Notes: generated from the letters alone by a model not told the origin. DNA of 64,000 nt from Streptomyces sp. NBC_00539 (GCF_036346105.1 NZ_CP107811.1:1550001-1614000); one strand, 5' to 3'; positions 45,201 through 58,210 are shown, numbered from the stretch's first letter. Numbers and translations: made by a program.

Positions 45201-48200
45201 GACGAAGGCCGACAGCTCCAGGTCCCGGGTCAGCTCGTGCAGGTGCAGGGCCGCGTCCGCCTTGGCCCGCAGGACGGCTTCCAGGCTCTGCGGGGTCAGC
45301 GAGCCGATGAGGGTGTCGTCGAGCACTCCGGCGAGGTGGACCACGCCGGTGAGGGGTACGCCGGCCATGAGCGCGGCCAGGGCGTCCCGGTCGCCCGCGT
45401 CGCAGGCGGCGAGGGTGGCTTCGGCTCCGAGGGCCCGCAGTTCGGCGAGCTGTTCCTGCGCGCCGGGGGCGTCCGCGCCGCGCCGGGAGACCAGCAGCAG
45501 GTTCCGTACGCCGTGGGCTTCGACCAGCCGCCGGGCGACGAGACGGCCCAGCGCGCCGGTGGCGCCGGTCACCAGGACGGTGCCGTTGCCGAAGTCGGGC
45601 TGCACGCGCCGCTCGGGGTCGTCGGTGAGGCGGGTCAGGCGGGCTCCGTGCACGGTGGTGCCGCGCACGACGGTGTGGGGTTCGCCGGCGGCCACCGCGA
45701 GGGCCGGCTCCGCGTCGCGGCCGAGGTCGGTCAGGAGGAACCGGCCGGGGTGCTCCGCCTGCGCCGAGCGGACCAGGCCCCAGACGGCCGCTCCGGCCAG
45801 GTCGGTGACGTCCTCGCCGGGCAGGGCGACGGCTCCTCGGGTGGCGATCAGCAGGCGCGAGGCGGAGTACCGCTCGTCGGCGAGCCAGCTCTGCAGCGCG
45901 TCGAGCACCCGGCCGGTGGCGGCCCGTACCCCGTCCGTGTCGCAGGCGGGTGCGGAGTGCAGGACGACGGTCTCCGGTACGGGCACGTCGGCGGGCAGGG
46001 TGTCCCAGTCGGCCGGGGCCGCGTCGGCGGCGGGGACGACGGGCAGCTCGGCCCAGTCCAGGGCGAAGAGGGACTCGTGGGCGACGGTGCGGGCGGCGGC
46101 GAGCTGCCGGGCGGAGACCTCGCGCAGGACGAGGGAGTCCACCGAGAGGACGGGGCGGCCCGTCTCGTCGCCCACGGCCAGCGCGAGCGCGCCCGAGCCG
46201 TCCGGGGTGATGCGGACGCGCAGCCGGGTGGCCCCGGAGGCGTGCAGCCGTACGCCCGTCCAGACGAACGGCAGGACGGGGCCTTCGGCGCCCGCGAACA
46301 GGTCGGTGAAGACGGAGCCGTGGAGGGAGGCGTCGAGGAGGGCGGGATGCAGCCCGAACGCGGCGGCGTCGGCGCGGGCCCGTTCGGGCAGGGCGACTTC
46401 GGCGAAGACCTCCGTGCCGGCGCTCCAGGCGGCGGTCAGGCCGCGGAAGGCCGGGCCGTAGGGGAGCCCGGCCGCGGCGAGCGCCTCGTACACCCCGGCC
46501 GTGTCGATCGGGGCGGCGCCGGCCGGCGGCCAGGCCGCCAGGTCGAAGGCGTCGGTGGCGGCCTTGGCGGGGCCGGCCGCGGCTATTGCGGCGGTGACGG
46601 GTCCGGCCGCGAGGACGCCGGCCGCGTGCAGGGTCCACGGCTGGTCGGGCTGGTCGTCCCGCCGGGAGTGGACGCTGACGGGACGCCGTCCGGCGGCGTC
46701 CGCCGCACCGACCTCGACCTGGAGGGCGACGGCTCCGCGCTCGGGCAGCACGAGCGGGGACTGCAGCATGAGCTCTTCGAGCGAGTCGCAGCCGACCTGG
46801 TCACCGGCCCGGACGGCCAGTTCCACGAAACCGGTGCCGGGGAACACCACGGAGTCGCCCACGAGGTGGTCGGCGAGCCACGGCTGCGCCGAGACCGAGA
46901 CGCGGCCGGTGAGGACCACCCCTCCGGAGTCGGCCAGGGACACGACGGCGCCGAGCAGCGGGTGTCCGGCGGCGGCCAGCCCGGCGGCGGAGAGGTCTCC
47001 GAGGGCGCCCGTGCCCTCGACCCAGTAGCGGGTGCGCTGGAAGGCGTACGTGGGAAGCCCGACGCGGCGCGCGCCGGTGCCGGCGTAGAACGCCGCCCAG
47101 TCGACGGGCGCGCCGCAGGTGTGGAGCCGGGCCACGGCGGCGATGAGGGCCTCGGGCTCGGGGCGGTTCTTGCGGAGGGCGGGGACGAGGACGGCCTGCT
47201 CGGAGTCCAAGCTCTGCTGCGCGAGACCGGTGAGGACGCCGTCGGGGCCGATCTCCAGGTACCGGACGGCGCCTTCGCGTTCCAGCGCGCCCACCGCGTC
47301 GGCGAAGCGGACGGCTTCGCGGACCTGCCCGACCCAGTAGTCCGGGGACTGCCACTGCGCGCCGACCCGCTCACCGGTGACGGTGGAGACGGCCGCCACG
47401 ATCGGTTCGGAGTAGCTCAACCGCGATGCCACGGCTCGGAATGCGTCCAGCATCGGGTCCATGAGCGCCGAGTGGAAGGCGTGCGAGACGGCGAGCCGGC
47501 TGGTCTTGCGGCCGATGGCGGTGAAGTGCTCGCCCACGGCCAGTACGGCGGCCTCGGCGCCGGAGACGACGACCGAGTCCGGTCCGTTGACCGCCGCGAC
47601 GCCCACACCGTCGGTCAGGAGCGGCAGCACCTCTTCTTCGGTGGCCTGCACGGCGAGCATCGCCCCGCCCGCGGGCAGCGCCTGCATCAACCGCCCGCGC
47701 GCCACGACGAGTTCGGCCGCATCGGCCAGCGACAGCACCCCCGCCACGTGCGCGGCGGCCAGCTCGCCGATCGAATGCCCGGCAACCACATCTGGCGTGA
47801 TACCCCACGCCTCCACCAACCGGTACAGGGAGACTTCCAGCGCGAACAGTGCGGGTTGCGCCAGCGCGGTGGCGTTCAGCGCGTCCGCGTCCTCGCCCCA
47901 CACCACCTCCCGCAACGACCGCCCCAGATGCCGGTCCACCTCCGCACACACCGCGTCGAAGGCCCCGGCGAACACCGGGAACGCCTCGTACAGCTCACGG
48001 CCCATGCCCGGCCGCTGGGCGCCCTGGCCCGTGAACAGGAAGGCGGTCGCGCCCTTGGTGACCACGCCGGGCACGACGTTCGGGTGCGGCTGCCCCTGCG
48101 CCAGCGCCGCGAGGCCGGCAAGGGCGCCCTCGCGGTCGGCGGCGAGGACGACCGCGCGGTGGTCCAGGGCGGCGCGGGTCGTGGCGAGGGAGTAGCCGAG

Positions 48201-49784
48201 GTCCGCGGCGGAGTCCTGTTCCGGGAGGCCGGTGACGTGCGCGTGCACCCGGGCGGCCTGGGCGGCGAGCGCGTCGGCGTCGCGGCCGGACACCGGCCAG
48301 GGCAGGACGGCGGGCAGCGCCGCCGTGTCGGGCGCCGGGGCGTCGGCCGCTTCCGGGGACGCCTCGGACGGCGCCTCGACGGGAGCCTCTTCGAGGATGA
48401 CGTGGGCGTTGGTTCCGCTGACGCCGAACGCGGAGACACCGGCGCGCCGGGGCCGGCCCTCGGCGCGCTCCCACGTACGGGGTTCGGCCAGCAGCCGGAC
48501 CCGCCCCGCGGACCAGTCGACGTGGCTGGAGGGCTCGTCCACGTGCAGGGTCTGCGGCAGCACCCCGTTGCGCAGGGCCATGACCATCTTGATGACGCTG
48601 CCGACACCGGCCGCGGCCTGGGCGTGCCCGATGTTGGACTTGATGGAGCCCAGCCACAGCGGCCGGTCCTCGGGGCGGTCCTGGCCGTAGGTGGCGAGCA
48701 GCGCCTGTGCCTCGATGGGGTCGCCGAGGGTGGTGCCCGTACCGTGCCCCTCGACGACGTCGACCTGCGAGGCCGGCAGTTTCGCGTGGGCGAGCGCCTG
48801 GCGGATCACGCGTTGCTGCGCGCGTCCGTTGGGGGCGGTCAGGCCGTTGCTGGCGCCGTCCTGGTTGACCGCGCTGCCGCGGACGACGGCGAGGACCGGG
48901 TGGCCGTTGCGGCGGGCGTCGGAGAGCCGTTCGAGTACGAGCATGCCCGCGCCCTCGGACCAGCCGGTGCCGTCGGCCGCTTCGGCGAAGGCCTTGCAGC
49001 GGCCGTCGGGGGCGAGCCCGCGCTGGCGGCTGAACGCGATGAACGGCGACGGGGTGGACATGACCATGACGCCGCCGGCGAGGGCCAGCGAGCATTCGCG
49101 CTGCCGCAGCGCCTGCGCGGCGAGGTGCAGGGAGACGAGCGAGGAGGAGCAGGCGGTGTCGACGGTGACGGCCGGCCCTTCGAGACCCAGGGTGTAGGAG
49201 ATGCGGCCGGAGATGACGGCGGCGGCGTTGGCGGTGGTCATGTACGCCTCGGCGACTTCGCCCGCCGCGCCGATCAGGTACTCGTAGTCCTGGATACCGG
49301 AGCCCGCGAACACCCCGACGGGCTTGCCGCGCAGGGAGACGGGGTCGATGCCGGCCCGCTCGATGGCCTCCCAGGACACCTCCAGCAGCAGCCGCTGCTG
49401 GGGGTCCATGGTCAGCGCCTCGTTGGGGCTGATGCCGAAGAACCCGGCGTCGAAGCCGGCGACGTCCTGGACGAAGCCGCCTTCGTTGACGTAGCTGCCG
49501 CCGGACCCGGAGGTGTCCGCTCCGTCCCCTTCCCCGCCGCGCAGGCCGTCGAGGTCCCAGCCGCGGTCGGTGGGGAAGGTGGTGATGGCGTCGCGGCCCT
49601 CGGCCACGAGCCGCCACAGGTCGTCCGGGGTGCTGATGCCTCCCGGGTAGCGGCAGCTCATCGCCACGATGGCGATGGGTTCGTGGTCCTGGTTCTCGAC
49701 CTCCTGGAGCCGTCGGCGGGTCTGGTGCAGATCCGCCGTGACCCGCTTGAGGTAGTCGAGAAGCTTGGCGTCGTCATTGGACAT
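33270..49784 (-). CDS. Type I PKS, three modules with terminal thioesterase
   Basis: A 5,504-aa multimodular PKS, the last of the assembly line. After an N-terminal coiled docking segment ([14 protein letters not shown]) come module A: KS 35-470, AT 575-895, DH 940-1240, KR 1395-1600, ACP near 1708; module B: KS 1770-2185, AT 2280-2595, DH 2650-2930, KR 3095-3300, ACP near 3403; module C: KS 3475-3890, AT 3995-4310, DH 4350-4630, KR 4835-5040, ACP near 5145; TE 5275-5504 (GFSSGG nucleophile, [10 protein letters not shown]). All ATs have the malonyl-type HAFH. Each module should set one C=C, giving a terminal triene. DH of module A reads [10 protein letters not shown], where HxxxGxxxxP is usual. 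KR of A has LDD, of B ADN, of C AHN. MSN-type start 49784 was preferred over ATG 49811. Confidence 0.93.
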   Translation of the reverse strand: MSNDDAKLLDYLKRVTADLHQTRRRLQEVENQDHEPIAIVAMSCRYPGGISTPDDLWRLVAEGRDAITTFPTDRGWDLDGLRGGEGDGADTSGSGGSYVNEGGFVQDVAGFDAGFFGISPNEALTMDPQQRLLLEVSWEAIERAGIDPVSLRGKPVGVFAGSGIQDYEYLIGAAGEVAEAYMTTANAAAVISGRISYTLGLEGPAVTVDTACSSSLVSLHLAAQALRQRECSLALAGGVMVMSTPSPFIAFSRQRGLAPDGRCKAFAEAADGTGWSEGAGMLVLERLSDARRNGHPVLAVVRGSAVNQDGASNGLTAPNGRAQQRVIRQALAHAKLPASQVDVVEGHGTGTTLGDPIEAQALLATYGQDRPEDRPLWLGSIKSNIGHAQAAAGVGSVIKMVMALRNGVLPQTLHVDEPSSHVDWSAGRVRLLAEPRTWERAEGRPRRAGVSAFGVSGTNAHVILEEAPVEAPSEASPEAADAPAPDTAALPAVLPWPVSGRDADALAAQAARVHAHVTGLPEQDSAADLGYSLATTRAALDHRAVVLAADREGALAGLAALAQGQPHPNVVPGVVTKGATAFLFTGQGAQRPGMGRELYEAFPVFAGAFDAVCAEVDRHLGRSLREVVWGEDADALNATALAQPALFALEVSLYRLVEAWGITPDVVAGHSIGELAAAHVAGVLSLADAAELVVARGRLMQALPAGGAMLAVQATEEEVLPLLTDGVGVAAVNGPDSVVVSGAEAAVLAVGEHFTAIGRKTSRLAVSHAFHSALMDPMLDAFRAVASRLSYSEPIVAAVSTVTGERVGAQWQSPDYWVGQVREAVRFADAVGALEREGAVRYLEIGPDGVLTGLAQQSLDSEQAVLVPALRKNRPEPEALIAAVARLHTCGAPVDWAAFYAGTGARRVGLPTYAFQRTRYWVEGTGALGDLSAAGLAAAGHPLLGAVVSLADSGGVVLTGRVSVSAQPWLADHLVGDSVVFPGTGFVELAVRAGDQVGCDSLEELMLQSPLVLPERGAVALQVEVGAADAAGRRPVSVHSRRDDQPDQPWTLHAAGVLAAGPVTAAIAAAGPAKAATDAFDLAAWPPAGAAPIDTAGVYEALAAAGLPYGPAFRGLTAAWSAGTEVFAEVALPERARADAAAFGLHPALLDASLHGSVFTDLFAGAEGPVLPFVWTGVRLHASGATRLRVRITPDGSGALALAVGDETGRPVLSVDSLVLREVSARQLAAARTVAHESLFALDWAELPVVPAADAAPADWDTLPADVPVPETVVLHSAPACDTDGVRAATGRVLDALQSWLADERYSASRLLIATRGAVALPGEDVTDLAGAAVWGLVRSAQAEHPGRFLLTDLGRDAEPALAVAAGEPHTVVRGTTVHGARLTRLTDDPERRVQPDFGNGTVLVTGATGALGRLVARRLVEAHGVRNLLLVSRRGADAPGAQEQLAELRALGAEATLAACDAGDRDALAALMAGVPLTGVVHLAGVLDDTLIGSLTPQSLEAVLRAKADAALHLHELTRDLELSAFVLFSSATGVLGAPGQGNYGAANALLDGLATHRRAHGLPARSLAWGLWASGMSGTLTEADLQRMSRTGIGALTAEYGLDLFDRALTVDIPVVLPIRLDVRTLAAAGDALPPLFRGLVRIRPRRGAVTAPEDAGSLRGRLAGLDREARVALLLDLVRTQVAVTLGYPGPHAVDESRAFSELGFDSLTAVEFRNAVSAATDVRLPATLAFDYPNPRALARHLLDELDGADSRSGPAAATAVRTAGEDDDPIVIVAMACRYPGGVDTPEALWRLVADGVDAVSGFPDNRGWDLDRIYDPTAERPHTSYAREGGFLHRAGEFDPAFFGISPNEAALMDPQQFLLLETAWEVFERAGIDPETLRGSMTGCYAGMMYHDYAANNSTGAIASGRVSYVFGLEGPAVTVDTACSSSLVALHMAAQALRSGECSLALAGGVAVMATPEVFVEFSRQRGLAPDGRCKSFGADANGTGWGEGAGMLLLERLSDARRNGHPVLAVVRGSALNQDGASNGLTAPNGPAQQRVIRQALANAGLTTAEVDAVEAHGTGTVLGDPIEAQALLATYGQGRPEGRPLWLGSVKSNMGHTQAAAGVAGIIKMVMAMRHGVLPPTLHAQERSDQIDWTAGDVELLTEAREWQAEGRPRRAGISSFGISGTNAHVIVEEATDEAQPTAEAGHTTPQPWVLSAKSAAALAGQAERLLAVADAHRPEDIGYTLATARSTMDHRAVVTGDEAGRLGALAALAAGEEHPALVKGQAQPGGRTAFLFTGQGAQRLGMGRELYEAFPVFAQAFDAVCGEVDRHLGRSLREVVWGEDMAALDATALTQPALFALEVALFRLVEAWGVKPDVVAGHSIGELAAAHVAGVLSLADAAELVVSRGRLMQALPAGGAMLAVQATEEEVLPLLAEGVGIAAVNGPDSVVVSGVEAAVLALGEHFTAEGRKTSRLAVSHAFHSALMDPMLDEFRAVASRLTFSTPQIPVVSTVSGELSLDWQSPEYWVGQVREAVRFANAVRTLEQQGVTRFLEIGPDGILTGLAQQGVDSEQAVLVPALRKNRTEPESLLSALGRLHTVGVPVDWRAFSPADAPLRRVELPTYAFQRTRYWVGTEEYLANSWIGTGGGSMATAGLTDAGHPLLGAVLPSPDTDVVTFTGRLSVGSHGWIADHDVLGSILLPGTGFVELAVRAGDQVGCGVLEELALQAPLILPERGAVTVQMVVGAADASGRRSVSVYSRAEERPDLPWTLHADGVLAPDAAAPDFSLAAWPPAGADVLPLDGAYEGLRERGFGYGPVFQGLTAAWRLGDTLFAEVALPEQAHAEAAEFGLHPALLDAAMHAALVNGTGGDETVLPFVWQNVTLHATGATAVRVRITQPSPESLSLQVADTTGAPVATVGAVVGRPVSTEQLGTDGADSLFHITWNPLPDAAPATAHGPGMRWADLPEDGPVDGPVVFECPVTDGDDVPAAVHALANRVLGVVQEWLAGERFEGASLVVVTRGGVAVGVGEPVDVRQGPVWGLVRAAQAENPGRFVLVDSDGSLDVAGLVALGEPELAVRGGGVLVPRLARVPAVEGVGPVWDGSGTVLVTGGTGGLGALVARHLVVEHGVRHLLLLGRRGPDAPGVAELVGDLAGLGASVSVVACDVSDRGALAAVLAGVDGAHPLSGVVHVAGVADNGVVGALSAARLDAVLGPKADAAWHLHELTKGMGLSAFVMFSSAGGLVLAAGQGNYAAANVFLDVLAAHRRAEGLPATSMAFGLWGVNTGMTTMLDLAEQRMAAQGLPALSQDDGLALFTLSLRSGYPAVVPLRIDANVLRGRADELPALLRGIVRVPVRRSARSSDGAEGFAARLAGLDAADRSAALLDLVRTQVAGVLGHASADAIEPERAFSELGFDSLAAVELRNRLGSVTGLRLPATLIFDYPSARAVADHIGAEAAGSAHSAPAPARAPSSVGGADADDPIVIVGMGCRYPGGVTTPEELWKLVADGVDAIGGFPADRGWDPEVYDPEPGTPGRTYAKEGGFLYDAAEFDPVFFGISPNEALMMDPQQRLLLEVSWEAIERAGIDPTTLKGGATGVFAGVMYHDYALGVEAAASSGGSLVSGRTSYTLGLEGPSVTVDTACSSSLVALHMAAQALRSGECSLALAGGVAVMGTPGMFVEFSRQRGLAPDGRSKSFAASADGVAWGEGAGVLLLERLSDARRNGHPVVAVVRGSALNQDGASNGLTAPNGPSQQRVIRQALANAGLTAAEVDAVEAHGTGTTLGDPIEAQALLATYGQDRPADKPLWLGSIKSNMGHTQAAAGVAGIIKMVMAMRHGLLPKTLHVDAPSDQVDWAAGRVELLTEARPWQAGDRPRRAAVSSFGISGTNAHVIVEEAAAVPGESALRTELPATPWVLSAKSPQALAAQAERLLERVSAETDTDASDIGLSLATSRTTFAHRAVIVGTERAELLRGLTALAQDRNAPVVVRDQARRTGKTAFLFTGQGAQRLGMGRELYDAFPVFAEAFDAVCGEVDRHLGRSLREVVWGEHAAALDATALTQPALFALEVSLYRLVEAWGVKPDVVAGHSIGELAAAHVAGVLSLADAAELVVSRGRLMQALPAGGAMLAVQATEEEVLPLLAEGVGIAAVNGPDSVVVSGVEAAVLALGEHFTAAGRKTSRLAVSHAFHSALMDPMLDEFRAVASRLAYAEPRIPAVSTVSGEPSLDWQSPEYWVGQVREAVRFSDAVRTLEQQGVTRFLEIGPGGVLTGLAQQSLTTDRSLCAAALRKDRGESESLVTALAQLHVDGVRVDWQALYAGTGARRVDLPTYPFQRSRYWVDAAKPATDAVAVGQGALDHPLLAAVLASPDSEAVTFTARISPDAQPWVADHAVHGSVLLPGTGFVELALQAGDHVGCAHLEELTLQAPLVLPERAGVAVQVVVGEPDDSARRAVQVYSRPENRPDEPWTRHADGFLAPASTGNAGGTVPGDGGGPTVWPPVGAEALDTDELYDRLAERGFGYGPVFQGLTAAWRLGEALYAEIELPEQAHADAGRFGLHPALLDASMHALGFGGLGADEDGGQALLPFSWAGVTLHAASATAVRVRLAPVEGQRNAVRLDLADPAGAPVASVAALLLRPVAARQLPAAGGFRDALLAVDWVPVRGGSGPRGPWTIAGPGLEVAGVPVVAGLDALGAPGAEVPDTVLLPVLPGGPAAGGEAQVTAGVRTAVDTALAAVQRWLAEPAFARSRLVLVTRAASAVSDGDPVDVRQAPVWGLVRAAQAENPGRFVLLDLEDAEVSPKALAAALATDEPELAVRRGTVLAPRLTRSTAAGGASPWDADGTVLITGGTGGLGALVARHLVTEHGVRHLLLTSRRGLGAPNAAGLRDELVALGAEVDIAACDVSDREAVAALIGSVGPEHPLRGVVHAAGVAHNGLIGALTPEQVDHVLRAKADAAWHLHELTAGLDLTAFALFSSAGGLVMAAGQGNYAAANVFLDALAQHRRSRGMAATSMAFGLWDTETGLSQWLGEADLQRMRRTGTPALSEEEGLWLFDAAVAADAPALVPLRVDLGALRARTDEVPALLRGLAPTARRRAGAAAAATDAGALRERLRGLGDAERERAVLDAVLTHAAEVLGHADVGAVDAEAGFLEAGFDSLTAVELRNRLNAACGLSLPAMVVFDSKNPLELARLLAARLAAAQGEQGRDAASAAPSQSPLDDTLYGLFLDAIMSGNLQPGLAMLRSVAALRPSFASAADLPELPAAVSYGARHQQAAGGPKAPRLICLSTPTVAGGVHQHARLAARLSMPVSGIPTPGFGRGESLPESFEAAVDVLAEAVLRAADGAPFALLGFSSGGLLAHATVARLERAHGVRPAGLVLLDTYYMGGTNDALFDQMAFAVPDKAATLGSFSSAELSAMGRYVELLPQFRQDRIEAPVLFVRAGDLFAQAEDSAIAPDAPEADWQADWEGADTVATVPGTHFTIVEQHVDTTAPVIDRWLTELKERIS
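37140..37810 (-). repeat. AT-domain block nearly identical to two other modules
   Basis: The AT core here is nearly the same DNA as 42270-42940 and 55870-56550, including long stretches with no visible differences. The high identity at the nucleotide level, including wobble positions, points to recent duplication or gene conversion between modules. Confidence 0.7.
39960..40800 (-). repeat. KR/linker block shared with 59280-60130, unusual codon usage
   Basis: This stretch and 59280-60130 share long runs of the same bases. On the coding strand they favour codons such as GTG, TTG, GGT and GAT instead of the C-ending codons of flanking PKS DNA. The patch edges fall inside the KR and its linker, indicating a mosaic. 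Confidence 0.65.
42270..42940 (-). repeat. AT-domain block, second copy
   Basis: The copy in module B of the AT block described at 37140-37810. It shares with 55870-56550 the same choice of third-position bases in the region coding for the GHSIGE motif. Confidence 0.7.
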
Positions 49785-49865
49785 TCTGGGTCCCACCGAG
49801 TCCTTGTTCATGCCGAGAGGTCGAGTCGATCCGGGGTCGGGTGCACCGGGGCGCGGTCGCGCCGG

Positions 49866-52800
49866 TCAGGTGAGGCCGAGTGCGTTGTCGATGAAGGCGA
49901 AGACGTCGTCTGCGGAGGCCGATTCGAGCCGGCCGCCTATGCCGTGGGCACCGGCCGTCGCGTCGAGGGTCGCGGTGAGGCGGGTCAGCAGGCTCTGCAG
50001 CCGGGCGGTGATGCGGGTGGCTTCGATCTCGTCGGCACCGAGCGCTTCGGCGGCCTGTTCGAGACGGTCCAGCTGGGCGAGCACCGGCAGTTCACCGGCG
50101 TTCTCGTCCTGGCAGAGCTCCGAGTGGAGGTGGCCGGCGAGCGCCGCCGGGCTGGGGTGGTCGTAGATCATGCTGGTCGGCAGGGGCCGGCCGGTGGCCG
50201 TGACCAGGCGGCTGCGCAGGTCGACGGCCGCGACGGAGTCGAAGCCCAGGTCGGTGAAACCGCGGTCGGCGCCCACGTCGGCGGGGTCGTCGTAGCCGAG
50301 CAGGGCCGCCGTGTGGCCGCGTACCAGGTCCAGCAGTGTCCTCAGCTGGTCGGCCCGGCCGAGTCCGGCCAGCCGGGCGGCCAGGTCGGTGCCTTCACCG
50401 GCGCCCGTCGCGGGGTCCGTGCCGAGGGCGGCGACCGCCTCGGGCAGTGCGTTCAACAGGGGTCGTGGGCGGGCCAGCGCGTAGGTGGGGGCGAAACGTT
50501 CCCAGTCGAACTCGGCGACCACCGCGTGCGGGGCGACGCCCGCGAGGATCCGGCGGAGTGCGCCGACGGCGTGCTCCGGGCGCATCGCGGGTGCCCCGAT
50601 GCGGCGCATCACGGCGGCGAGTTCGGCGTCGACCATGCCGCCGTCCCAGGAGCCCCAGGCCACGGAGGTGGCGGCGAGGCCGCGGGCACGGCGGGAGTGG
50701 GCGAGGCCGTCGAGGTAGGCGTTGGCGCTGCCGTACGCGCACTGCCCGGCGCTGCCCCACACGGCGGCGCCGGAGGAGAACAGCACGAAGGCGTCGAGGG
50801 GGGTGTCCGTGAGCATTTCGTCGAGGTGGCGGGCGCCGAGCACCTTGGCGGCGGCCACCTCGGCGAGGTCCGCGAGGGTGAGTTCGGCGAGCGGCGCGAT
50901 GCGCTGGGGCAGTCCGGCCGCGTGGACGACGGCGGTGAGGCCGGTCAGTCCGTCCAGGAGGCGGCGCACGGCTTCGCGGTCGGCGATGTCGCAGGCTTCG
51001 ACGGAGACCCGCACGCCCGACGTGCGCAGTTCCTCGGCGAGTTCGGCGGCGCCGGGGGCCTGCGGGCCGCGCCGGCCGGCCAGGACGATGTGCTCCGCGC
51101 CGTCGGCGGCCAGCATCCGGGCGACGTGCGCACCGAGTCCGCCGGTGCCGCCGGTGACCAGGACGGTGCCGCGCGGGTGCCACGGCCCGGCCGGGTCGGG
51201 CCGGGTGGGGCGCGTCATGCGGCGGCCGTACGTGCCCTCGGGGCGCAGCGCGACCTGGTCCTCCCCGGTGGCTCCGCCGAGGATGTCGCACAGCCGTCCC
51301 GCGAGCCGTTCGGCGGCTTCGCCCTCGGGCTCCGCCCCGGCGGGGAGGTCGACGAGACCGCCCCAGGTGGCGGGGGTCTCCAGTGCGAGCGCCGCGCCCA
51401 GGCCCCAGACGGCGCTCTGGGCGGGGTGCACGGGCCGGGCGGTCGAGTCGGCCTCGTCGGTGGCGACGGCGCCCCGGGTGAGGCACCACACGGGGGCGGT
51501 GCACTCCCGTGCGGCCAGCGCCTGGAGCAGGGCGACGGTGTCGGCCAGGCCGCGGGACAGCTCGGGGTGCTCCGGGTGGTCGGTGTCGTCCAGGGCGAGC
51601 AGGCTCAGCACCCCGGCCGGCGCTGCGGGCAGCGCCGGGGGCAGTACGGGGCCGCCCGCGCCGGTCGTGTGCAGGACGGGCCGCGCACCCCGGGTGGTGA
51701 GCGCGTCGGCGAAGACGGCGGCGAGGGGGTCCTGGCCGGGGGCGTGGACGAGGAGCCAGTCACCGTCGAGCGGGGCGGGCCGCGCCGGGTCGGGGACGGG
51801 GACCCAGCTGACGCGGTAGCGCAGCGCGTCCACGGCGGAGGCCTCGCGGCGGCCGGCCCGCCAGGTGGTGAGGGCGGGCAGGACGGGGGCGAGGGTGTCG
51901 GCGTCGAGGCCGAGCCGCTCGGCGAGTTCCGCCGCGTCGGCGCGTTCGACGGCCTCCCAGAAGCCGGTTTCCGCCGGGTGGGCTGCGGCCGGGGCGGCGG
52001 TCGGGACCTGGTCGGGGCGCGCCCAGTAGTTCTTGCGCTGGAAGGCGTAGGTGGGCAGGTCCACGCGCCGGGGGCCGGACCCCACCCCGGCTGCCGCGGC
52101 GTTGAAGTAGGCCGCCCAGTCGACGTGGACCCCTTGCGCGTGAGCGGCGGCGACGGCTTCGGCGAGCGCCCGCTCCTCGCTCCGGCCGCGCCGCAGGGCG
52201 GCGGTGAACACCGGCCGGTCGGCGTCGGCGGCCACGTCGCCGTCGGCGTCGCCGAGGCAGTCGGGGCCGAGCGGGGTGAGCGCGGCGTCGGGGCCGAGTT
52301 CGAGGAAGGTGCGGACGCCCTTGGCCGCCAACTGTCCCACCGCGTCGCTGAAACGGATGCTCTGGCGCACGTGGCGCACCCAGTAGTCGGCGTGGGCGGC
52401 TTCGTCGGCGCCGAGGAGTTCCCCGGTCACGGTGGAGACGATCGGGATGCGGGGGGTTCCGTAGCGGATGCTCTCGGCGACGGCGCGGAACGCGTCGAGC
52501 ATCGGCTCCATCAGCGGCGAGTGGAAGGCGTGCGAGACGGCGAGCCGTTTGGTCTTGCGTCCCTGGGCGCGGAAGTGCTCGGCGAGCGCGGTGACCGCCT
52601 CCTCCGTGCCGGAGACGACGACGGCGCGGGGGCCGTTGAGGGCTGCGATGCCCACATCGGCGGTGAGCAGCGGTTCCACCTCCTCCTCGCCGGCTTCGAC
52701 CGCGGCCATCGCACCGCCCCCGGGCAGGTCCTGCATCAGGCGGCCGCGGGCGGCGACGAGCCGGGCGGCGTCGGGGAGCGTGAGGATGCCGCTGACGTGG

Positions 52801-54863
52801 GCGGCGGCCAGCTCGCCGATGGAGTGCCCGGCGAGGAAGTCGGGCCGGACGCCCCAGGACTCGACGAGCCGGTACAGGGCCACCTCACAGGCGAACAGGG
52901 CGGGCTGCGCCCGGCCGGTGGCGTCGAGCGGCGCACTGTCCTCACCCCACATCGTGTCGCGCAGCGGGGTGTCGAGGTGGGCGTCGAGGGCGGCGACCAC
53001 CTCGTCGAAGGCGCGGGCGAACACCGGGTAGACGGCATGGAGTTCGCGGCCCATGCCGATCCGCTGGGAACCCTGGCCGGTGAAGAGTACGGCGGTCAGC
53101 GCGTCGGGGCGGGCTGCGCCGGTGACGGTGCCGGGGGCCGGCAGCGTCGGGTCGGCGGCGAGGGCGCGCAGGCCGCGGGTCAGCTCCGCGTAGCTGTCGG
53201 CGACGACCACGGCGCGGTGTTCCAGGGCGGCCCGGGTGGTGGCCAGGGACCAGGCCGTGTCGGAGAGGGCGTGGCCGGGGTGGGCGTCCACGTGGTCTGC
53301 GAGGCGGGCCGCCTGCGCGGCGAGCGCCTCGGGGCGGCGGGCCGAGACGAGGACGGGCACCGGAACGGGCCGGGGGGCCTCGGCCGTCCGGCCGCCCGCC
53401 CCGGGCGCCGTGGTCTCGTCCGTCCGGACCTCCAGCGCCGGAGTGCCATCTGCCGGGATGTCCTCTGCCCGGGTCTCCACCGGCGGGGTCTCGCCCGCCC
53501 CGGGCGCCTCCTTCGGGGCCTCCTCCACGATCACGTGCACGTTCGTGCCGCTCAGCCCGAACGACGACACGCCCGCACGCTTGGCGTGACCCCGCTCCGG
53601 CCAGGCGATCGGCTCGGTCAGCAGCCGTACGCTGCCCGCGCTCCAGTCGACGTTGGGGCTGGGTTCGTCCACGTGCAGGGTGCGCGGCAGCACACCGTGG
53701 CGCATCGCCTGCACCATCTTGATGACTCCGCCGATCCCGGCGGCCGCCTGCGAGTGCCCGATGTTCGACTTGAACGAACCCAGCCACAGCGGCTGGTCGG
53801 CGGGCCGCTCGCGCCCGTAGGCGGCGATGAGGGCCTGCGCCTCGATGGGGTCACCCAGGGTGGTGCCGGTGCCGTGCGCCTCCACGGCGTCGACGTCGGC
53901 GGGGGTCAGCCGCCCGGAGGCGAGGGCCTGCAGGATGACCCGCTGCTGGGAAGGGCCGTTGGGCGCGGTCAGGCCGTTGGAGGCACCGTCGGAGTTCATC
54001 GCCGAGCCACGGATGACGGCGAGCACCGGGTGGCCGAGGCGCCGCGCGTCGCAGAGCCTCTCCACGAGGACCATGCCCGCGCCCTCGGACCAGGTGGTGC
54101 CGTCCGCAGCCGCCGCGAAGGACTTGCACCGGCCGTCCGGGGCCAGCCCGCGGTCCTGGCTGAACCCGACGAAGGAGTCCGGGCTGGCCATGACGGTGAC
54201 CCCGCCGGCGAGGGCCATCGTGCACTCCCCCGTCCGTACGGACTGGACGGCGAGGTGGAGCGCGACGAGCGAGGACGAGCAGGCGGTGTCGACGGTCACC
54301 GCGGGACCCTCCAGGCCCAGCGAGTACGCCACGCGGCCCGAGGCGACGCTGGCCAGCCCGCCGGTACCGCCGCCGCCCGGGTAGTCGTGGTAGACGACAC
54401 CGGCGAACACACCGGTCCGGCTGCCCTTGAGGGAGGTGGGGTCGATGCCCGCGCGCTCGATGGTCTCCCAGGACACCTCCAGCAGCAGCCGCTGCTGCGG
54501 GTCGGTGTCGCGGGCCTCGCGCGGGCTTATCTTGAAGAAGTCGGCGTCGAACTCGCCCGCGTCGTGGAGGAAGCCGCCCTCGCGGCAGTACGTCTTGCCG
54601 GGCGTGGCCGGCTCCGGGTCGTAGAGGGCGTCCACGTCCCAGCCGCGGCCGTCCGGGAAGAGCGACACGGCGTCCCGGCCGGCGTCCACCAGCTGCCACA
54701 GGTCCTCGGGCGAGGCGATACCACCCGGGAACCGGCATCCCATCGCGACGATGGCCACCGGCTCCTGGTTGAGCTCCTCCGCTTCGCGCAACTGACGGCG
54801 CGTGCGCTGGAGTTCGGTGGTGGCGCGCTTGAGATAGTCCCGGAGCTTCTCGTCGTTGCTCAT
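49866..54863 (-). CDS. Type I PKS module KS-AT-KR-ACP
   Basis: A 1,665-aa single module. N-terminal docking helix ([13 protein letters not shown]), KS about 34-460 ([26 protein letters not shown]), AT about 590-900 ([14 protein letters not shown], malonyl type), KR about 1230-1450, ACP about 1500-1570 ([14 protein letters not shown]), then a C-terminal helical docking region. No DH or ER. The KR lacks the LDD motif and has Trp eight residues before the catalytic Tyr ([19 protein letters not shown]), the hallmark of A-type KRs, so an L-configured (A-type) hydroxyl is expected. It is 81 bases upstream of the terminal PKS gene. Confidence 0.93.
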   Translation of the reverse strand: MSNDEKLRDYLKRATTELQRTRRQLREAEELNQEPVAIVAMGCRFPGGIASPEDLWQLVDAGRDAVSLFPDGRGWDVDALYDPEPATPGKTYCREGGFLHDAGEFDADFFKISPREARDTDPQQRLLLEVSWETIERAGIDPTSLKGSRTGVFAGVVYHDYPGGGGTGGLASVASGRVAYSLGLEGPAVTVDTACSSSLVALHLAVQSVRTGECTMALAGGVTVMASPDSFVGFSQDRGLAPDGRCKSFAAAADGTTWSEGAGMVLVERLCDARRLGHPVLAVIRGSAMNSDGASNGLTAPNGPSQQRVILQALASGRLTPADVDAVEAHGTGTTLGDPIEAQALIAAYGRERPADQPLWLGSFKSNIGHSQAAAGIGGVIKMVQAMRHGVLPRTLHVDEPSPNVDWSAGSVRLLTEPIAWPERGHAKRAGVSSFGLSGTNVHVIVEEAPKEAPGAGETPPVETRAEDIPADGTPALEVRTDETTAPGAGGRTAEAPRPVPVPVLVSARRPEALAAQAARLADHVDAHPGHALSDTAWSLATTRAALEHRAVVVADSYAELTRGLRALAADPTLPAPGTVTGAARPDALTAVLFTGQGSQRIGMGRELHAVYPVFARAFDEVVAALDAHLDTPLRDTMWGEDSAPLDATGRAQPALFACEVALYRLVESWGVRPDFLAGHSIGELAAAHVSGILTLPDAARLVAARGRLMQDLPGGGAMAAVEAGEEEVEPLLTADVGIAALNGPRAVVVSGTEEAVTALAEHFRAQGRKTKRLAVSHAFHSPLMEPMLDAFRAVAESIRYGTPRIPIVSTVTGELLGADEAAHADYWVRHVRQSIRFSDAVGQLAAKGVRTFLELGPDAALTPLGPDCLGDADGDVAADADRPVFTAALRRGRSEERALAEAVAAAHAQGVHVDWAAYFNAAAAGVGSGPRRVDLPTYAFQRKNYWARPDQVPTAAPAAAHPAETGFWEAVERADAAELAERLGLDADTLAPVLPALTTWRAGRREASAVDALRYRVSWVPVPDPARPAPLDGDWLLVHAPGQDPLAAVFADALTTRGARPVLHTTGAGGPVLPPALPAAPAGVLSLLALDDTDHPEHPELSRGLADTVALLQALAARECTAPVWCLTRGAVATDEADSTARPVHPAQSAVWGLGAALALETPATWGGLVDLPAGAEPEGEAAERLAGRLCDILGGATGEDQVALRPEGTYGRRMTRPTRPDPAGPWHPRGTVLVTGGTGGLGAHVARMLAADGAEHIVLAGRRGPQAPGAAELAEELRTSGVRVSVEACDIADREAVRRLLDGLTGLTAVVHAAGLPQRIAPLAELTLADLAEVAAAKVLGARHLDEMLTDTPLDAFVLFSSGAAVWGSAGQCAYGSANAYLDGLAHSRRARGLAATSVAWGSWDGGMVDAELAAVMRRIGAPAMRPEHAVGALRRILAGVAPHAVVAEFDWERFAPTYALARPRPLLNALPEAVAALGTDPATGAGEGTDLAARLAGLGRADQLRTLLDLVRGHTAALLGYDDPADVGADRGFTDLGFDSVAAVDLRSRLVTATGRPLPTSMIYDHPSPAALAGHLHSELCQDENAGELPVLAQLDRLEQAAEALGADEIEATRITARLQSLLTRLTATLDATAGAHGIGGRLESASADDVFAFIDNALGLT

Positions 54864-54895
54864 CGAACCTCAACCAATCTAGAGCTGATCGCTGG

Positions 54896-57800
54896 CTAGG
54901 AGATGCCGAATTCGCTGTCGAGCACGTCGAACAGCTCCTCGTCGGTGACCGTTTCGAGGTCGGTGCCGTCATCGGCGGGGCCGCCGCCCGTACCCCGGGC
55001 GTCGCGCCAGCGCCGTACGACGGCCTCGAGGCGGGACGTGATGGCGTCGGCGCGGGCGCCGATCACGGCGGTGTCCCCGCCGTCGGCGGGGAAGCCCGTG
55101 AGTACCGCTTCGATGCGGTCGAGTTCGGCCAGCGCGGCGGCGGCCGGGTCCTCGCCGACGGAGTCGGCGTCCAACCGCTCGCCCAGGAACGCCGCGGCGG
55201 CACGCGGCGTCGGATAGTCGAAGATCAGGGTGGCGGGCAGGTCACAACCGCTCGCCGCGGTGAGCCGCTTGCGCAGTTCGACGGCGGCCAGCGAGTCGAA
55301 GCCCATGTCGCGGAAGGCCAGATCGGCTTCCACGGTGGTGGTGGAGTCGTAGCCGAGGACGGCGGCGACGTGCGTACGGACCAGCCCGAGCAGCACGCGG
55401 CCCCGATCGGCGGCGGGCAGCCCGTCGAGCTTGGCGTGCAGATCGGCCGCCGCCCGCCGGGACTCTTCGGCGGTGGGGACGTCATGGGCGACGTGGGCAC
55501 CGCCGCCCGTGGAGTGCGCGGCGTCGACCCAGTAGCGGCTGCGCTGGAAGGGATAGGTGGGGAGGTCGACGCGCCGGGCGCCGGTGCCGGCGTAGAAGGC
55601 CTGCCAGTCGACGCGCACGCCGTCCACGTGCAGCTGCGCCAGCGCCGCGGTCAAGGCCTCGGGCTCGGGGCGGTTCCTGCGCAGGGTGGCCACGAGGACG
55701 GCTTCGGCCGACTCGGCCGACTGCTGGGCGAGGCCGGTGAGGATGCCGTCCGGGCCGATCTCCAGGAACCGGGTCACTCCCTGCTGCTCCAGGGTCCGTA
55801 CGGCGTCCGCGAAGCGGACGGCCTCGCGGACCTGCCCGACCCAGTACTCAGGGGACTGCCAGTCCAGCGACGGCTCGCCCGAAACGGTGGAGACGACGGG
55901 GACGCGCGGCGTAGAGAACGTCAACCGGGAGGCGACGGCCCGGAACTCGTCCAGCATCGGATCCATGAGGGCCGAGTGGAAGGCGTGCGAGACCTGGAGC
56001 CGGCTGGTCTTGCGACCTTCGGCCGTGAAGTACTCGCCGAGGGCCAGCACAGCAGCCTCGACACCCGAAACCACGACCGAGTCCGGCCCGTTCACCGCAG
56101 CAATACCCACACCCTCGGCCAGGAGCGGCAACACTTCCTCTTCCGTCGCCTGCACGGCGAGCATCGCCCCACCCGCAGGCAGCGCCTGCATGAGCCGGCC
56201 GCGGGTCACGACGAGTTCGGCGGCATCGGGCAGGGACAGCACCCCCGCCACATGGGCAGCAGCCAGCTCACCGATCGAATGCCCGGCGACGACGTCAGGC
56301 TTCACGCCCCACGCCTCCACCAGCCGGAACAGCGCCACTTCCAGCGCGAACAGTGCGGGCTGCGTCAGCGCGGTCGCATCGAGCGCGGCCGCGTCCTCAC
56401 CCCACACCACCTCCCGCAACGACCGACCCAGATGCCGGTCAACCTCCCCGCACACCGCGTCGAAGGCCTCCGCGAACACCGGGAACGCCTCGTACAGCTC
56501 ACGACCCATGTCGAGGCGCTGCGCCCCCTGCCCCGTGAAGAGGAAGGCCGTCCGGCCGCCGCGCCGCAGGGTTCCGGTGAGCACCCGCGGGTGCTCCTCC
56601 CCCGCCGCGAGCGCCGCGAGCGCACTCTCGCGGTCGCCGAGCACGACGGCCCGGTGGGTGAAGGCGGTGCGCGAGGTCGCGAGGGAGAGCCCGATGTCCG
56701 ATGCGTCGGTGTCCGTTTCGGCGGAGACCCGCTCCAGCAGACGTTCCGCCTGCGCGGCCAGCGCCTGCGGGGACTTCGCCGACAACACCCAGGGCAGCAC
56801 GGGGAGCGTGGCCCGCACAGCCGGCCCCTCCGCCTCCGCCCCGGCCGGGGCCTCCTCGATGATCACGTGGGCGTTCGTCCCGCTGATGCCGAACGAGGAC
56901 ACCCCGGCCCGCCGCACACCGCCGGGTGCCGTCTCCCACACACGGCCCTCGGTGAGCAGCTCGACGCTCCCGGCTTCCCAGTCCACTTCGTCCGAGGGCG
57001 CGTCCACGTGCAGGGTGGGCGGCAGGACGCCGTTCCGTATCGCCATGACCATCTTCATCACGCCCGCGACGCCCGCGGCCGCCTGGCCGTGCCCCATGTT
57101 GGACTTGATCGAACCCAGCCACAGCGGCCGCCCCTCGGGCCGCTCCTGCCCGTACGTCTCCAACAGCGCCTGCGCCTCGATGGGGTCACCGAGGGTGGTT
57201 CCCGTGCCGTGTGCCTCGACCACGTCGACGTCGGCCGCCGTCAGCCCGGCGTTCGCCAGCGCCTTGCGGATCACGCGCTGCTGGGCCGGTCCGTTGGGGG
57301 CGGTCAGGCCGTTGCTTGCGCCGTCCTGGTTGAGCGCGGAGCCGCGGACGACGGCGAGCACGGGGTGGCCGTTGCGGCGCGCGTCGGAGAGCCGCTCCAG
57401 GAGCAGCACCCCCGCTCCCTCCGAGCAGGCCACGCCGTCCGCAGCGGCGGCGAAGGACTTGGAGCGGCCGTCGGCGGCCAGGCCCTGCTGGGTGCTGAAG
57501 TAGACGAACATGTCGGGGGTCGCCATCACCGTCACGCCACCCGCCAGGGCCAGGTCGCACTCCCCGGACCTCAGGGCCTGGGCGGCCATGTGCAGGGCCA
57601 CCAGGGACGAGGAGCAGGCGGTGTCGACGCTGACCGCCGGGCCCTCCAGGCCCAGGGTGTAGGCCACTCGCCCCGATACGACACTGCCCGCGGTGGTGCT
57701 GCCGGGTTCGAGGCCGAGGGCGTAGTCGTGGTACATGACGCCGGCGAACACCCCGGTCGGGCTCCCCTTGAGGGTGGTGGGGTCGATGCCGGCCCGCTCG

Positions 57801-58210
57801 ATGGCCTCCCAGGACACCTCCAGCAGCAGCCGCTGCTGGGGGTCGGTCACGACGGCCTCGTTGGGGCTGATCCCGAAGAAGACCGGGTCGAACTCCGCGG
57901 CCTCGTAGAGGAACCCGCCTTCCCGGGCGTACGACTTGCCGGGCGTGCCGGGCTCCGGGTCGTAGACCTCCGGGTCCCAGCCCCGGTCGGCGGGGAACCC
58001 GCCGATGGCGTCGACACCGTCCGCGACGAGCTTCCACAACTCCTCGGGGTTCGTGACACCGCCCGGGTAGCGGCAGCCCATTCCGACGATCACGATCGGA
58101 TCGTCGTGGCGTCCGGGGCGGCGCTCGGCCTCGGCCAAGCGCCGGCGGGCGTCACGCAGGTCGGAGGTGGCCCGCTTCAGATATTCGAGAAGTCGCTCCT
58201 CGTTGCTCAC
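54896..58210 (-). CDS. Type I PKS minimal module KS-AT-ACP
   Basis: An 1,104-aa module with KS (about 38-460), AT (about 550-870, GHSIGE and HAFHSALM, malonyl type) and ACP (about 950-1020, [17 protein letters not shown]). No reductive domains exist: the linker after the AT ([11 protein letters not shown]) runs directly into the ACP. The beta-carbonyl should remain a ketone. The start is GTG at 58210 with GGGAG nine bases upstream. KS N-terminus and AT flanks are almost the same DNA as in module C of the terminal gene. A 32-base gap separates it from the next gene. Confidence 0.92.
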   Translation of the reverse strand: MSNEERLLEYLKRATSDLRDARRRLAEAERRPGRHDDPIVIVGMGCRYPGGVTNPEELWKLVADGVDAIGGFPADRGWDPEVYDPEPGTPGKSYAREGGFLYEAAEFDPVFFGISPNEAVVTDPQQRLLLEVSWEAIERAGIDPTTLKGSPTGVFAGVMYHDYALGLEPGSTTAGSVVSGRVAYTLGLEGPAVSVDTACSSSLVALHMAAQALRSGECDLALAGGVTVMATPDMFVYFSTQQGLAADGRSKSFAAAADGVACSEGAGVLLLERLSDARRNGHPVLAVVRGSALNQDGASNGLTAPNGPAQQRVIRKALANAGLTAADVDVVEAHGTGTTLGDPIEAQALLETYGQERPEGRPLWLGSIKSNMGHGQAAAGVAGVMKMVMAIRNGVLPPTLHVDAPSDEVDWEAGSVELLTEGRVWETAPGGVRRAGVSSFGISGTNAHVIIEEAPAGAEAEGPAVRATLPVLPWVLSAKSPQALAAQAERLLERVSAETDTDASDIGLSLATSRTAFTHRAVVLGDRESALAALAAGEEHPRVLTGTLRRGGRTAFLFTGQGAQRLDMGRELYEAFPVFAEAFDAVCGEVDRHLGRSLREVVWGEDAAALDATALTQPALFALEVALFRLVEAWGVKPDVVAGHSIGELAAAHVAGVLSLPDAAELVVTRGRLMQALPAGGAMLAVQATEEEVLPLLAEGVGIAAVNGPDSVVVSGVEAAVLALGEYFTAEGRKTSRLQVSHAFHSALMDPMLDEFRAVASRLTFSTPRVPVVSTVSGEPSLDWQSPEYWVGQVREAVRFADAVRTLEQQGVTRFLEIGPDGILTGLAQQSAESAEAVLVATLRRNRPEPEALTAALAQLHVDGVRVDWQAFYAGTGARRVDLPTYPFQRSRYWVDAAHSTGGGAHVAHDVPTAEESRRAAADLHAKLDGLPAADRGRVLLGLVRTHVAAVLGYDSTTTVEADLAFRDMGFDSLAAVELRKRLTAASGCDLPATLIFDYPTPRAAAAFLGERLDADSVGEDPAAAALAELDRIEAVLTGFPADGGDTAVIGARADAITSRLEAVVRRWRDARGTGGGPADDGTDLETVTDEELFDVLDSEFGIS
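55870..56550 (-). repeat. AT-domain block, third copy
   Basis: Third copy of the AT block described at 37140-37810, inside the minimal module. Flanking stretches (55510-55640, 56690-56780, 57720-58040) match the corresponding parts of module C as well. Confidence 0.7.

Noticed and set aside
33333-54899. Very long open frame of more than 7,000 codons on the plus strand opposite the PKS genes
   Set aside because: It is an antisense shadow caused by very high GC and lack of stops. Its translation has no recognisable domains, while the minus strand shows complete PKS modules.
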